64,000 bases of DNA from Gammaproteobacteria bacterium. GTDB taxonomy: Bacteria > Pseudomonadota > Gammaproteobacteria > Xanthomonadales > SZUA-36. The stretch is from assembly GCA_024275935.1 (NCBI GenBank), contig JAJRYF010000055.1:1-64000 (forward strand), in the 5' to 3' direction. The notes under the pieces were generated by a model. That model did no database searches and was not told the DNA's origin. It saw nothing but the letters and a program-made list of their open reading frames with translations. This document shows, one piece after another, positions 1-11,837 of the stretch. Every line of letters starts with the position of its first letter. Positions within the stretch are counted from its first letter, which is position 1. The position numbers and the translations under genes are program-made.

Positions 1-132
1 ACACCCTTGCCGTTCAGCTAATCGTTCCCCTTGTCGGGCCGATAGCGGACTTTCACCGCCAAGTCATCCAACCACCACCACAGTGATCGGAACAGCGCCC
101 GTCAAGGCGCTACGCGCCATGCCTGGCGCACC
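1..132. other. intergenic stretch downstream of atpC, no gene seen
   Basis: No convincing coding frame. It holds GC-rich short inverted repeats, for example GGCGC-TAC-GCGCC at 106-118, with further copies of GCGCC close by, so alternative hairpins are possible. In many gammaproteobacteria glmU follows atpC. If so here, it lies beyond the left edge. Confidence 0.5.
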
Positions 133-164
133 AAAAAAAAAGCCCCGGCGAAGTCGCCGAGGCT
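133..164 (-). terminator. Rho-independent terminator of the atp operon
   Basis: On the minus strand an 11-bp stem (AGCCtCGGCGA against TCGCCGgGGCT, one G-T pair) is followed by a run of nine T. It lies about 30 bases past the atpC stop, so it is the natural end of the ATP synthase transcript. Confidence 0.9.
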
Positions 165-191
165 GGTTTAGTAATCTACACAACACCGCTA

Positions 192-617
192 CTAATGCTT
201 CATTTTCTTCTTCCACTGCTGCAACGCTGCAATCTGGGCCACAGCTTCGGCAAGTTTAGACTGCGCTTCGGCTATATCTATTTCTCCCTGCTTATCAGCC
301 AGGGCGCGTTCGGCTTCTTCTTTGGCGCTTATCGCCGCAGCTTCATCCAGACCATCTGCTCGAATAGCGGTATCTGCTAATACAGTTACCACATGCGGTT
401 GAATCTCGATTATTCCGCCGGAGACATAGAAAAAATCTTCCCCGCCTTCTACCAACTTAACTCGCACTTGGCCGGGCTTTAGTCTGGTCAGTAGCGGGGT
501 ATGTCGGGGGGCAATACCTAGCTCGCCCATTTCGCCGGTCGCAAACACCATAGCTACTGTGCCAGAGAAAATCTGGCCTTCAGCGCTAACTATGTCGCAA
601 TGGATTGTATTTGTCAT
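192..617 (-). CDS. atpC: ATP synthase F1 epsilon subunit
   Basis: The 141-residue epsilon subunit is part of the central stalk of F1. It couples rotation of the c-ring to gamma and can inhibit ATP hydrolysis. The N-terminal beta-sandwich is recognisable (IVSAEGQIFSG, GELGIAPRHTPLL near residues 10-45). The C-terminal helical hairpin is rich in Ala, Glu and Lys (about 90-141). Length is normal for the family. It is the last gene of the operon, 20 bases after atpD, and is followed by a strong terminator. Confidence 0.97.
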   Translation of the reverse strand: MTNTIHCDIVSAEGQIFSGTVAMVFATGEMGELGIAPRHTPLLTRLKPGQVRVKLVEGGEDFFYVSGGIIEIQPHVVTVLADTAIRADGLDEAAAISAKEEAERALADKQGEIDIAEAQSKLAEAVAQIAALQQWKKKMKH

Positions 618-637
618 GGCTTATCTCCGCACTCAGA

Positions 638-2029
<1,392 letters not shown>

Positions 2030-2064
2030 TTAACTCTCCTAATTACTAAGCTTTTAAATAGAGG

Positions 2065-2931
2065 CTACTCAACCGCTGCCGCGCCGCTCACAATTTCTGA
2101 CAATTCCTGGGTAATAGATGCCTGCCTGGCTTTATTGAAAATCAGGCGCAATTCATCGATTAAATCTCCGGCATTATCGGTAGCCGCTTTCATTGCTACC
2201 ATTCTGGCAGCATGTTCTGAGGCCAGGTTTTCCAATACCGCCTGATACACTAATGACTCCAGGTAGCGAGATAAAACCGTATCCAACAAATCCCGGGCTT
2301 CAGGCTCATAAATATAATCCCATAGATCAGTGATTTGCTCGTCATCACCCTTGGGCAATGGCAACAATGTATCCAGGGCTGGGTCCTGGGTCATAGTATT
2401 TACAAAATCGTTATATGCCAGCACTACCCGATCTAATGAACCATCGCGATAACCATCAGTAAGCACCTTAATTGGGCCGATTAAATCAGCAATTTGGGGT
2501 TTTTCACCCAAATCAATCGCGCTGGCTACCAAGTTAACTTTTAAATTTTTGAAAAACTGGGTAGATTTCTTACCGAAAGTAACCACATCAATTTCAACCC
2601 CTGCGTTTTGCAGGCTGGCGATTTCCTTCAAGAGCTTGCGGAACAGGTTGTTATTCAAGCCACCGCAAAGCCCACGATCACTGGAAATAACTACAAACCC
2701 TACTCGTTTAATTTCCTCGCGCTCAACCGTAAACGGATGCTTGTACTCAGGCTGGGCCTTCGACAAATGCGATATAACCTGGCGGACCATGCGCGCATAA
2801 GGACGCGAAAGCTGCATAAGATCCTGCGATTTGCGGATTTTGGCAGCCGATACCATTTGCAGTGCATTAGTCACCTTACGGGTGTTTTGCACACTGTTAA
2901 TTTTAGTTGTGATTTCTCTAGAGCTGGACAT
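2065..2931 (-). CDS. atpG: ATP synthase F1 gamma subunit
   Basis: Rotor shaft subunit of F1, 288 residues. The N-terminal helix ([20 protein letters not shown], residues 5-24) and the conserved [11 protein letters not shown] motif near residues 83-93 identify it. The C-terminal helix contains the family pattern [12 protein letters not shown]. Length fits. It sits between atpA (34-base gap) and atpD (35-base gap) in standard order. Confidence 0.98.
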   Translation of the reverse strand: MSSSREITTKINSVQNTRKVTNALQMVSAAKIRKSQDLMQLSRPYARMVRQVISHLSKAQPEYKHPFTVEREEIKRVGFVVISSDRGLCGGLNNNLFRKLLKEIASLQNAGVEIDVVTFGKKSTQFFKNLKVNLVASAIDLGEKPQIADLIGPIKVLTDGYRDGSLDRVVLAYNDFVNTMTQDPALDTLLPLPKGDDEQITDLWDYIYEPEARDLLDTVLSRYLESLVYQAVLENLASEHAARMVAMKAATDNAGDLIDELRLIFNKARQASITQELSEIVSGAAAVE

Positions 2932-2965
2932 ACTCTTGCCTCATATACTCAATAGTTATCAACGC

Positions 2966-4513
2966 CTACCAGCTACCGGTAGCTTTGAAGTCTTCCAACG
3001 CAGCTTTAAATTGCGCAATCAAATCATCATTCCAAGCGCCTTTCTCGTTGATAGAATCAACTAGCGGCTGGTATTTATTTTCCATAAAGCTATGCAAAGC
3101 AGACTCACAATCACTAATTTTGGCAATCTCGACATCATCCAAGAAGCCTTCATTAGCGGCATACAGGGAAAATGCCATCTCGGCTATGCTTAACGGGCTA
3201 TATTGGGCCTGCTTCATCAGTTCGGTTACCCGCTGACCACGCTCTAACTGAGCTCTGGTAGCATCATCGAGATCCGAGGCAAACTGGGCAAATGCCGCCA
3301 ACTCACGATATTGGGCCAAGGCCAGACGCACACCACCACCAAGCTTCTTAATAGCCTTAGTCTGGGCAGCGCCACCTACGCGCGATACTGAAAGACCAGC
3401 GTTAATCGCTGGACGAATACCGGCATTAAACAAATCTGTTTCCAGGAATATCTGACCATCGGTAATGGAAATTACATTGGTAGGTACAAACGCGGAAACA
3501 TCACCCGCCTGGGTTTCAATGATTGGTAACGCAGTCAAAGAACCAGTTTTACCTTTCACTTCACCGTTGGTGAACTTCTCAACATAATTAGAGTTCACCC
3601 GCGAGGCACGCTCTAACAAGCGTGAATGCAGATAGAAAACATCACCCGGATAGGCTTCACGACCCGGTGGGCGACGCAATAATAGAGAAACCTGGCGGTA
3701 AGCCCAAGCCTGCTTGGTCAGATCGTCAAATACAATCAAGGCATCTTCGCCGCGATCGCGGAAATACTCACCCATTGCGCAACCGGCATACGGGGCCATA
3801 TATTGCATTGCCGCAGAATCGGAAGCACCCGCTGCAACTACGATGGTATGTGCCATCGCGCCATGCTCTTCAAGCTTGCGTACAACGCCGGCGATAGTGG
3901 ACTGCTTTTGTCCAATCGCAACATAAATACAAACAACCCCGGTGCCTTTCTGGTTGATGATGGTATCGATAGCAACTGCTGATTTACCAGTTTGACGGTC
4001 ACCAATAATTAGCTCACGCTGGCCACGGCCAATTGGCACCATAGCATCAATAGCCTTAAGGCCAGTTTGCATCGGCTCATCTACTGATTGACGCTCAATT
4101 ACACCAGGAGCTACACGCTCTACTGGTGAGAAACCGTCATTTTCGATAGGCCCTTGTCCGTCAATTGGGTTACCCAGGGTATCAACCACCCGCCCTAGTA
4201 AACCCCGGCCAACTGGCACTTCCAAAATACGCCCGGTACATTTAACCGTATCGCCTTCGGAGATATGCTCATATTCGCCCAAAATCACTACACCAACAGA
4301 GTCGCGCTCCAGGTTCAGCGCCAGACCATAAGTCTGGTTGGGGAATTCAATCATCTCACCCTGCATGGCATCTTCAAGACCATGGATTCTAACGATACCA
4401 TCGGAGACACTTACTACAGTACCTTCGTTACGAGCTTCGGAGACTACTTCAAACTGCTCTACGCGTTCTTTGATCAGTTCCGAAATTTCTGCTGGATTCA
4501 GTTGGGTTTGCAT
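2966..4513 (-). CDS. atpA: ATP synthase F1 alpha subunit
   Basis: Non-catalytic nucleotide-binding subunit of F1, 515 residues. The P-loop GDRQTGKS is at residues 171-178. The family signature [14 protein letters not shown] lies in the C-terminal half. The N-terminal delta-binding helix ([16 protein letters not shown]) is intact. Standard position between atpH (54-base gap) and atpG. Confidence 0.98.
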   Translation of the reverse strand: MQTQLNPAEISELIKERVEQFEVVSEARNEGTVVSVSDGIVRIHGLEDAMQGEMIEFPNQTYGLALNLERDSVGVVILGEYEHISEGDTVKCTGRILEVPVGRGLLGRVVDTLGNPIDGQGPIENDGFSPVERVAPGVIERQSVDEPMQTGLKAIDAMVPIGRGQRELIIGDRQTGKSAVAIDTIINQKGTGVVCIYVAIGQKQSTIAGVVRKLEEHGAMAHTIVVAAGASDSAAMQYMAPYAGCAMGEYFRDRGEDALIVFDDLTKQAWAYRQVSLLLRRPPGREAYPGDVFYLHSRLLERASRVNSNYVEKFTNGEVKGKTGSLTALPIIETQAGDVSAFVPTNVISITDGQIFLETDLFNAGIRPAINAGLSVSRVGGAAQTKAIKKLGGGVRLALAQYRELAAFAQFASDLDDATRAQLERGQRVTELMKQAQYSPLSIAEMAFSLYAANEGFLDDVEIAKISDCESALHSFMENKYQPLVDSINEKGAWNDDLIAQFKAALEDFKATGSW

Positions 4514-4567
4514 CTTCTTGCCTTTCCTGTTTATTTATGTCTGCCCGTTAATTGGCAGAGCTATGGA

Positions 4568-5107
4568 TTATCCGTCTGCCAGTTTTACTGCCAGCTTGTT
4601 TAGTTCGCCCTGCAAGGAGCCGTCAATTACGGTGTCACCTGCGTGAATAACAGCGCCGCCGATCAAATCAGGGTCTACTGTTGTTTGTAGTTTAATTTCA
4701 CGCTCAAACCGCCGCGTCAACGCTGTACTCATGCGTGTTTGCTGATCTGCTGAAAGTTTAACCGCTGATATTACCTGTACATCCAGCTGCTTTTCTTCAG
4801 CCTGACGCAAGCTTCTGTACATAGCCGCTATTTCCGGCATCAGCAAAAGCCGCTTGTTTTCAGCCAACAGGCGAATAAAGTTGACAAATTTAGGGGTGAA
4901 GTTATCGCCACCAGTAACCACTAGCATCTTCGCCACTCTGGCCTGCGAAACATTAGGGTTATTAATTAACTCACTAACATTATTATTGGCAACCATTATC
5001 GTTGTCGCCTCCAGCATTTGCGCCCACTGGGACAGTGCTGAACCTTCGCGCGCCAGATCAAAGGCCGCTTTGGCATAGGGTCTGGCTAGTTTGGTTAAAT
5101 CGCTCAT
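4568..5107 (-). CDS. atpH: ATP synthase F1 delta subunit
   Basis: Peripheral stalk subunit that joins F1 alpha to the b dimer, 179 residues. The N-terminal pattern ARPYAKAAFDLA (8-19) and the C-terminal DPDLIGGAVIHAGDTVIDGS segment (about 145-164) are diagnostic for the OSCP/delta family. It starts 12 bases after the atpF stop, as usual for a co-translated pair. Confidence 0.97.
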   Translation of the reverse strand: MSDLTKLARPYAKAAFDLAREGSALSQWAQMLEATTIMVANNNVSELINNPNVSQARVAKMLVVTGGDNFTPKFVNFIRLLAENKRLLLMPEIAAMYRSLRQAEEKQLDVQVISAVKLSADQQTRMSTALTRRFEREIKLQTTVDPDLIGGAVIHAGDTVIDGSLQGELNKLAVKLADG

Positions 5108-5119
5108 CGTATATTTGCT

Positions 5120-5590
5120 CTAGATCTCAGCGATCAGTTTTTCCAACAACTGCTCATGGGTTTTCGGGTCAATCTCTTTGGAGATCAATTTTTCCGCACC
5201 CATTACAGCCAGTGTCGCTACCGATGTGCGTAAGGCTTCGCGTGCATGGTTAGCACTTTGCTGAATTTCAGCTTCTGCCGCCGATACCTGGCGCTCTCGT
5301 TCGGCAATTGCTTCTTCTTTAGCTTCGCTAAGAATTTGGCTGCCACGCTGATTGCCTTGCTCGATAATTTCCGTAGCCTGGGAGCGGGCAGCAGTAGTAA
5401 TACCCTGAGCTTCCAAATTAGCCGCATCTAATGCCTTAGCCGCTTCGTCAGAAGCTGCCAGGCCTTCAGCAATCTTAGCTCGCCGTTCATCCAGCGCCGT
5501 AATAATTGGCGGCCAAATATACTTCCAGCAAAACCAGACAAATACGCACATTGCGATGATTTGCCCGAAAAGTGTCGCATTTAAATTCAT
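5120..5590 (-). CDS. atpF: ATP synthase Fo b subunit
   Basis: Membrane-anchored peripheral stalk subunit, 156 residues. One N-terminal transmembrane helix (about residues 5-25, ending in CWKYIWPPI) is followed by a long charged, alanine-rich coiled-coil helix, as expected for the b dimer. The phrase ALDERRAKIAEGL (32-44) is typical. Only one b-type gene is present, so a homodimer is expected. Confidence 0.97.
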   Translation of the reverse strand: MNLNATLFGQIIAMCVFVWFCWKYIWPPIITALDERRAKIAEGLAASDEAAKALDAANLEAQGITTAARSQATEIIEQGNQRGSQILSEAKEEAIAERERQVSAAEAEIQQSANHAREALRTSVATLAVMGAEKLISKEIDPKTHEQLLEKLIAEI

Positions 5591-5630
5591 GCCATTACCT
5601 CGCTTTAGCCATTACCAAACCAGAGCCTGA

Positions 5631-5918
<288 letters not shown>

Positions 5919-5967
5919 CTACATCCGTTACGGATTATTGCTAATTACAATTAAAAATAAATTAAAT

Positions 5968-6822
<855 letters not shown>

Positions 6823-6840
6823 TTACCCAATCGCCAATTA

Positions 6841-7266
6841 TTAATCGGCTTTTTCGATGTTTTTAGTTACTTCTGTCGGTACCTTATCACTCTGGTCCCG
6901 ACCTATAAATTTCAAGCCCACTAGATTTACCAGCAGACATATAATATATCCCGCAAAAACCGCAATCGCATTCAGCGGTCTTAGCTGTGAGAACACCAAT
7001 GCAAATAGTGCTCCGGTCATTATTAATTTAATCGCCTCGCCTTTATACGCAGCGCTTACAAAACGCCCAGCATCTTGTTCCGGGTCGCCACTGCTCTGGC
7101 GCGACTGCAAATACAAACTGCTCGCAAACCAGGTATTTGGCAGAACGCATACCAAGCCACCCGCCAGCAACGAGTACGCGGTAACCGGACTTGCGAATAA
7201 CCCAAACACCGCCGCTACTAAAGTGGCGATAAACTGGGCCAACACTAGTGGCAATGCCGTTTTCAT
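6841..7266 (-). CDS. atpI: ATP synthase protein I
   Basis: A four-helix membrane protein of 141 residues encoded first in the operon. AtpI-type proteins assist c-ring assembly or Mg2+ uptake but are not part of the final enzyme. The hydrophobic segments are at roughly 5-25, 28-48, 75-95 and 98-118. The start chosen is ATG at 7266. A GGTGGG ribosome-binding site lies eight bases upstream, whereas a TTG two codons earlier would be too close to it. Confidence 0.88.
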   Translation of the reverse strand: MKTALPLVLAQFIATLVAAVFGLFASPVTAYSLLAGGLVCVLPNTWFASSLYLQSRQSSGDPEQDAGRFVSAAYKGEAIKLIMTGALFALVFSQLRPLNAIAVFAGYIICLLVNLVGLKFIGRDQSDKVPTEVTKNIEKAD

Positions 7267-7605
7267 GCGCAATACCCACCAATTTTCAAGATACCCAGAT
7301 AGCCATTAATAATTAAGTATTTAGCTATCACCGACGCTACAGTTTATGCAATTCTTAAAATAAGAGGCTCGCCAACATCAAATGTTATTCGATGAAAACC
7401 AAGCCCGCGACCTTATCCGGCTAATTATAGCAGTTAGACCTATTTCGGGGCAATGCAGATGGCATAAATATTTCTATAGGCAAGCCCGATGACAACGGCC
7501 AAAATTATGCCATTGTGGAAAATGTGGTGAGCTGCCGCCTATACTTACAATAGAACTTCTGTTTTGTAGCTTCTTTAAGCCTACAAACAAGAAAAAGGGC
7601 GGATA
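7267..7605. other. atp operon leader and downstream region of the SDR gene
   Basis: About 340 bases with no gene. It contains the candidate atp promoter described separately and AT-rich leader sequence. I see no clear riboswitch or terminator fold. Confidence 0.5.
7424..7453 (-). promoter_or_regulatory. candidate sigma-70 promoter of the atp operon
   Basis: On the minus strand TTGCCC (-35, 7448-7453) is separated by 18 bases from a perfect TATAAT (-10, 7424-7429). This would give a leader of about 150 nt before the atpI start. It is the best -10 box in the gap upstream of the operon. The -35 is only a partial match. Confidence 0.55.
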
Positions 7606-8268
7606 CTACCAAGGCAACTCGGTTCCATCTGTATGCCAAAAACCGCCAGTGTTCTGCATATTCAGCTCATCAATTCTCTGAATCAGACCCCGTGCTGATT
7701 CATCAGCGTTGATCAGACCATTACCGCCGGTCATTTCGGTTCTGACATACCCCGGATGTAACAAGGCCACTGCAATTTCTTGTTGTTTTAAATCTTCTGC
7801 CAAACAACGCCCAACCATATTGACAGCCGCCTTGCTCATTCGATACCCGTATTGACCGCCTGAGGTATTATCCTGCATCGAACCCATTCGGCTGGTGATG
7901 ATGGCAATCTTTGAGCCACTGTCTAAATTGGGCAGAAAACTTTGGCATACTCGTAGAGGCCCCAGGGTATTTACCTCGTATTGGCGACGCATCGAGTCAA
8001 AATCCAGGTCATCCAAACCCATGCTGTCTAATATGCCGGCATTATTTATCAGAATATCAATTTTTTGCTGCTTGAGTTTTTCGGCCAATTTCCTGACAGA
8101 ATCTGCATCACCTACATCGAAATGCGTTTCAACCTGAATATTTAATTCGTCTAATTCTGGACTGGATTTCCTGCAGGCAGCTATAACCTGCAGGCCTTGT
8201 TGCCTGAACTGTTTTGCCATTTCCAAGCCAATGCCGCGATTGGCCCCGGTAATTAATACTGTTTTCAT
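7606..8268 (-). CDS. short-chain dehydrogenase/reductase family protein
   Basis: A 220-residue classical SDR, probably a soluble NAD(P)-dependent oxidoreductase of unknown substrate. It shows the cofactor motif TGANRGIG (residues 7-14), the NNAG motif in ILINNAGILD, a catalytic Ser in ITSRMGS, and the YGYRMSKAA motif with the Tyr-x-x-x-Lys pair. The C-terminus has HPGYVRTEMTG, as in C-factor-like or sniffer-type SDRs. The start is ATG 8268, preceded by GGGAAGAAGC. It is divergent from the next gene with only 27 bases between the start codons. Confidence 0.88.
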   Translation of the reverse strand: MKTVLITGANRGIGLEMAKQFRQQGLQVIAACRKSSPELDELNIQVETHFDVGDADSVRKLAEKLKQQKIDILINNAGILDSMGLDDLDFDSMRRQYEVNTLGPLRVCQSFLPNLDSGSKIAIITSRMGSMQDNTSGGQYGYRMSKAAVNMVGRCLAEDLKQQEIAVALLHPGYVRTEMTGGNGLINADESARGLIQRIDELNMQNTGGFWHTDGTELPW

Positions 8269-8295
8269 GCTTCTTCCCACTCCTAAAATCCTATA

Positions 8296-9066
8296 ATGTA
8301 TCTTATGGTTAAAAGAATTTTACTTTACCTTGTCATCTTTTATGTTGGTTTTGGCTTGCTTTTGTATTTTAAGCAGGACAGTTTGCTGTTTTACCCTACC
8401 GAAGAGCTGAATGTTGCTGATGTCAGGGTTCAGAACTTTACCAACCAAAGCCAAACCATCAAAGCATTTGTTTTAAACCCTGGTTTAGACGATGCCATTA
8501 TTTATTTTGCGGGTAATGCTGAAAGCGTGGGCAAACTGACTGATTATTACCGCCACATTTTTCCACATGAAACCGTCTACCTGATTAATTATCGTGGTTA
8601 TGGAGGAAGCACTGGCGAGCCCTCAGAACCGGCTTTTTTCTCAGATGCACTACATATTTATGACCAGATTAAATCGCAACATCAAACGATATCCATCATC
8701 GGCAAAAGTCTTGGCTCTGGAGTTGCAACCTACCTGGCCTCGCAAAGAGAGATATTTAAACTGGTATTGATCACACCATTTGACAGCATTACATCGCTTG
8801 CCCAACAGAAATTTCCTTTCTTCCCTGTAAGCTGGGTGGTCACAAATGAATTTGACTCGATGCAATACGCAAAGCAAATCAAGGCTGAGGTGCTGGTGTT
8901 TATTGCTGAAAACGATCAAATTATACCGCCTGAACACAGCAACAAACTTTTGCAGATTTTGCCAAATACACAAAGCCATTATTTAAAAAACACCAACCAT
9001 AACAGCCTCACCAATTCAGCTGAGTATTCGCAGCTACTTGTGCGGTTTTTTAACAAAAAACCCTAG
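8296..9066 (+). CDS. alpha/beta hydrolase, membrane-anchored
   Basis: A 256-residue serine hydrolase of the BEM46/YfhR-like type. An N-terminal hydrophobic helix (about 7-25) anchors it or acts as a signal. The nucleophile elbow is GKSLGSG (GxSxG) near residues 136-142. The acid is probably Asp in AENDQIIPPEH, and the base His in NTNHNSLTNS near the C-terminus. The substrate is unknown. A second ATG nine bases downstream is an alternative start. No ribosome-binding site is obvious for either. Confidence 0.85.
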   Translation: MYLMVKRILLYLVIFYVGFGLLLYFKQDSLLFYPTEELNVADVRVQNFTNQSQTIKAFVLNPGLDDAIIYFAGNAESVGKLTDYYRHIFPHETVYLINYRGYGGSTGEPSEPAFFSDALHIYDQIKSQHQTISIIGKSLGSGVATYLASQREIFKLVLITPFDSITSLAQQKFPFFPVSWVVTNEFDSMQYAKQIKAEVLVFIAENDQIIPPEHSNKLLQILPNTQSHYLKNTNHNSLTNSAEYSQLLVRFFNKKP

Positions 9067-9205
9067 ATTATTAACCTTTTAGGGTGGAGATTCATATCCT
9101 AATTAAGCACTGCAAGTTTCTTACTCGAGAAGCACACCCTAGCTAATTACTAACCCTTGAAACCCTTGTGAAATCCTTGGACAGGCACCCCCTTGATGGG
9201 AATTC

Positions 9206-11779
9206 TCAGTCAGTTGCTTTTGGTAACAATTTTTGACGTGGGATGTTTAACTTATTTCCAATTTTTTGTTTATCTCGAAAATTAACATCATGCACTAAAC
9301 AGTGATTTACAATCATATGGTTCAATATTTTCTTGGCGGTTTCTGAGAAATTATCGTTGTCAATAACTTCAACAATATTATTTATTTGAAGGTTTTTGTT
9401 ATACCACATGAAGATACCATGTTTAACCAAGAAAGTAGCCGGTGTATTTTCTTTGTCACAAACTCTCACGATAACATTAGTTAACATATCAGAACCCAGT
9501 GAGTGCACAATTTTGTTTATCAGACCGTACATGATTAAGAAATTCATATTCCAGAATATAGTTTTTGACAGTTTTTTTAAGTCTTGAGAGCTTGGTTTAG
9601 AGATTTTTTGTTTGTTCTTTTTTCGTTTTTCGGTTTTTGTTTCAATAATGCTTTTCACCCTTGATGAAATATAGTCAACATATTTCTCTTGATCTTTTTC
9701 TATCATCTCAATAAATGAGTTCAGAATCCTTAAATGAACGTTCATTGCTTCTTCAAAAATTAATTCGAGACGTTCTTTTTTCAATGAGCCTGCTCGATTC
9801 TTAATAATTCTGCCCATGACCTCAACAGTTTTGATGGCTCTTCGGAGTTCAATAGTTAGTGCGTCATCATCGTCACCATCATTTATCTCATTCTCATTAT
9901 TGTTTCGTTCTAATTGATCTTCCTTATCCTGAGTAATTAAAATTTTATCACGCTCATTTTCCGGTGTTGAATTTCCAAGAGGTAAGGCTGCATTGATGAT
10001 TGTATCAATATGTTTGTCGAGGAAATCTATTTCGTCTTTTTTTAATGTTGCATGTGTCTGCTTATTGAACAATGCACTAGCATTTAATGTAATCTTATCT
10101 AGTATGTCTTCATTTTTTGAGTGGTGTGAAATAAAAATAGCGATATATGCATTTTCATCTGTCTGTAAATTTGTGATTATTTCTTTAATTATTTCGCTAT
10201 TATTCTCGATATGTTCAGAGATATATTTTGCTACAAAAAAATAATACAAATATTGATAGCAAAATGAGTAATTGCCGCAACTATCTTCAGCAATAATGCT
10301 TGTCTTATGTAGCTTGTTGAGTAGCGTTTCTTCTTTGATCGGTAAATTGAATTTACCTAAATATTGTTTCATAAATATATCGAATTCATAAGGTGATAAT
10401 TCTTGTTTTTTATTTGAATAAAAAAAGAAAGAAAGTTCAGTGAGGTAGTTTATATATGTATCAATTACTTCATTCTCTACGCCCGCCTTAACCAAATATA
10501 GGTATATTAATGCTTGGTAACAATGTCCCTGCGAAGTTATTTCCTGATCAAGTGGCTTTCCTAATGCTTCACTAGTACTAATAACTGATAGTATAAAGAA
10601 TGGGTAAGCTGGCATGATGCCGCTGCCAATGACTTTGCCTAAGGTAGCATTAACTAATTCGGTGGTTTTATCGTGAGAGTGATATCGTTTATCTGCTTCG
10701 TTAACAGCCAAGCTTGTCCACTTTTTAATCAACTCACTTCTTAAGGATGGCTTTAGCTCACTAATCTTGTAATGTGAGAATGATTCAATAATGCTCTCAT
10801 CTTTCATGTTTAAACTAAATATATCATCAACAACTATAATCTGATATTTATATTTGGCTAGAGCTTTTATATTCTTTTCTTTATGCTTAGCATTATGGAA
10901 GTCGTCAATGATTGGAATTATTTTATCTTTTTCAACCTGATCTAAATCTATATTTTCATACTGTTGTGAAAAAGCATTGGATATTTTGTTATCTAGTTTT
11001 CCCAAAAAACTCTTATTTTTATCTGCCACATATACTGGAAAATAGTTCTTATTTCTCAATTCCAAAAATATTTTTTTGCAAAGCGTTGTTTTCCCCGATT
11101 GTTTTTCGCCTGCAATAAGGATTTTCGAATAATTAACAATATTATGAATTACTTTTTCAGAGCTTTCACTGTTTCTATACTCTCTTAAGTCATCATATTT
11201 TTTTAAAGTTGGATAAACAAACACATCATTTAGGCATACTTTCTCTTTGTGTTTATGTGCATTCGTCAGCATTCCGGTGTTTTCTAAAAATGAAAGAAAT
11301 GTCTCAGTTATTTTGGCATTTTTCAAAGTTAATTCAAGATCTACTGATTTTTTTAAACCCTCGTAGACAACATTCCATCCATCGCTTAAGTTTTTATAAC
11401 TATTGATGGGATTACCATCTGTGGGTAACACCAATAGTCTAGATGTTCCTGATATGTCTTTCCAGCCACAGGCTTCTAAAATTATTGAAATTACAACAAC
11501 TCCTTTTTCTTTTCGCAACTCGTGAGCCCTTATCATTTCTTTGTTACAGGCATCTGAAGAAAGGTAGTTCGCTGAGATAAACAAACAGATTATGTCAGCG
11601 CCTTCAATTGACTCATCTATTTTATCTTGATAATCTTGCCCTGCAATTACCTGACGATCAGAGACAATGTTTACTGATCCAGAAGCTCTAGTCGTTAGGG
11701 GTGCCATGTGCTTGTTGAAAGTATCCACACTATCTTCATCGAGGTGCGAGTAACTAATAAATAGGTTTAGATTAATCAT
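9206..11779 (-). CDS. TIR domain - P-loop NTPase protein, putative antiphage effector
   Basis: 857 residues. Residues 1-145 form a TIR domain: FISYSHLDEDS at the start, then the ISANYLSSDACNKE segment, whose Glu81 matches the catalytic glutamate of NAD-cleaving TIRs. Residues about 183-300 form a STAND-like NTPase with Walker A GEKQSGKTT (224-232) and Walker B IIPIIDDFH (287-294). The remaining ~550 residues are helical, with an acidic linker (GDDDD) and a lysine-rich stretch, and resemble a sensor/oligomerisation region. By family knowledge such proteins deplete NAD+ on phage infection; here that is inference. The gene is markedly AT-rich compared with its neighbours, and it follows the restriction enzyme gene by 58 bases on the same strand. 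Confidence 0.8.
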   Translation of the reverse strand: MINLNLFISYSHLDEDSVDTFNKHMAPLTTRASGSVNIVSDRQVIAGQDYQDKIDESIEGADIICLFISANYLSSDACNKEMIRAHELRKEKGVVVISIILEACGWKDISGTSRLLVLPTDGNPINSYKNLSDGWNVVYEGLKKSVDLELTLKNAKITETFLSFLENTGMLTNAHKHKEKVCLNDVFVYPTLKKYDDLREYRNSESSEKVIHNIVNYSKILIAGEKQSGKTTLCKKIFLELRNKNYFPVYVADKNKSFLGKLDNKISNAFSQQYENIDLDQVEKDKIIPIIDDFHNAKHKEKNIKALAKYKYQIIVVDDIFSLNMKDESIIESFSHYKISELKPSLRSELIKKWTSLAVNEADKRYHSHDKTTELVNATLGKVIGSGIMPAYPFFILSVISTSEALGKPLDQEITSQGHCYQALIYLYLVKAGVENEVIDTYINYLTELSFFFYSNKKQELSPYEFDIFMKQYLGKFNLPIKEETLLNKLHKTSIIAEDSCGNYSFCYQYLYYFFVAKYISEHIENNSEIIKEIITNLQTDENAYIAIFISHHSKNEDILDKITLNASALFNKQTHATLKKDEIDFLDKHIDTIINAALPLGNSTPENERDKILITQDKEDQLERNNNENEINDGDDDDALTIELRRAIKTVEVMGRIIKNRAGSLKKERLELIFEEAMNVHLRILNSFIEMIEKDQEKYVDYISSRVKSIIETKTEKRKKNKQKISKPSSQDLKKLSKTIFWNMNFLIMYGLINKIVHSLGSDMLTNVIVRVCDKENTPATFLVKHGIFMWYNKNLQINNIVEVIDNDNFSETAKKILNHMIVNHCLVHDVNFRDKQKIGNKLNIPRQKLLPKATD

Positions 11780-11837
11780 TTTTTATATCTTCAAGTGGTG
11801 TATCCATTATATAGTTAGGTAAAATCATTCAATATAA

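Noticed and set aside
9160-9200. Motif ACAGGCACCCCCTT near 9176 and GGGACACCCCCTT near 28855 as a dispersed repeat
   Set aside because: The match is short and broken, so it cannot be told from chance by eye.
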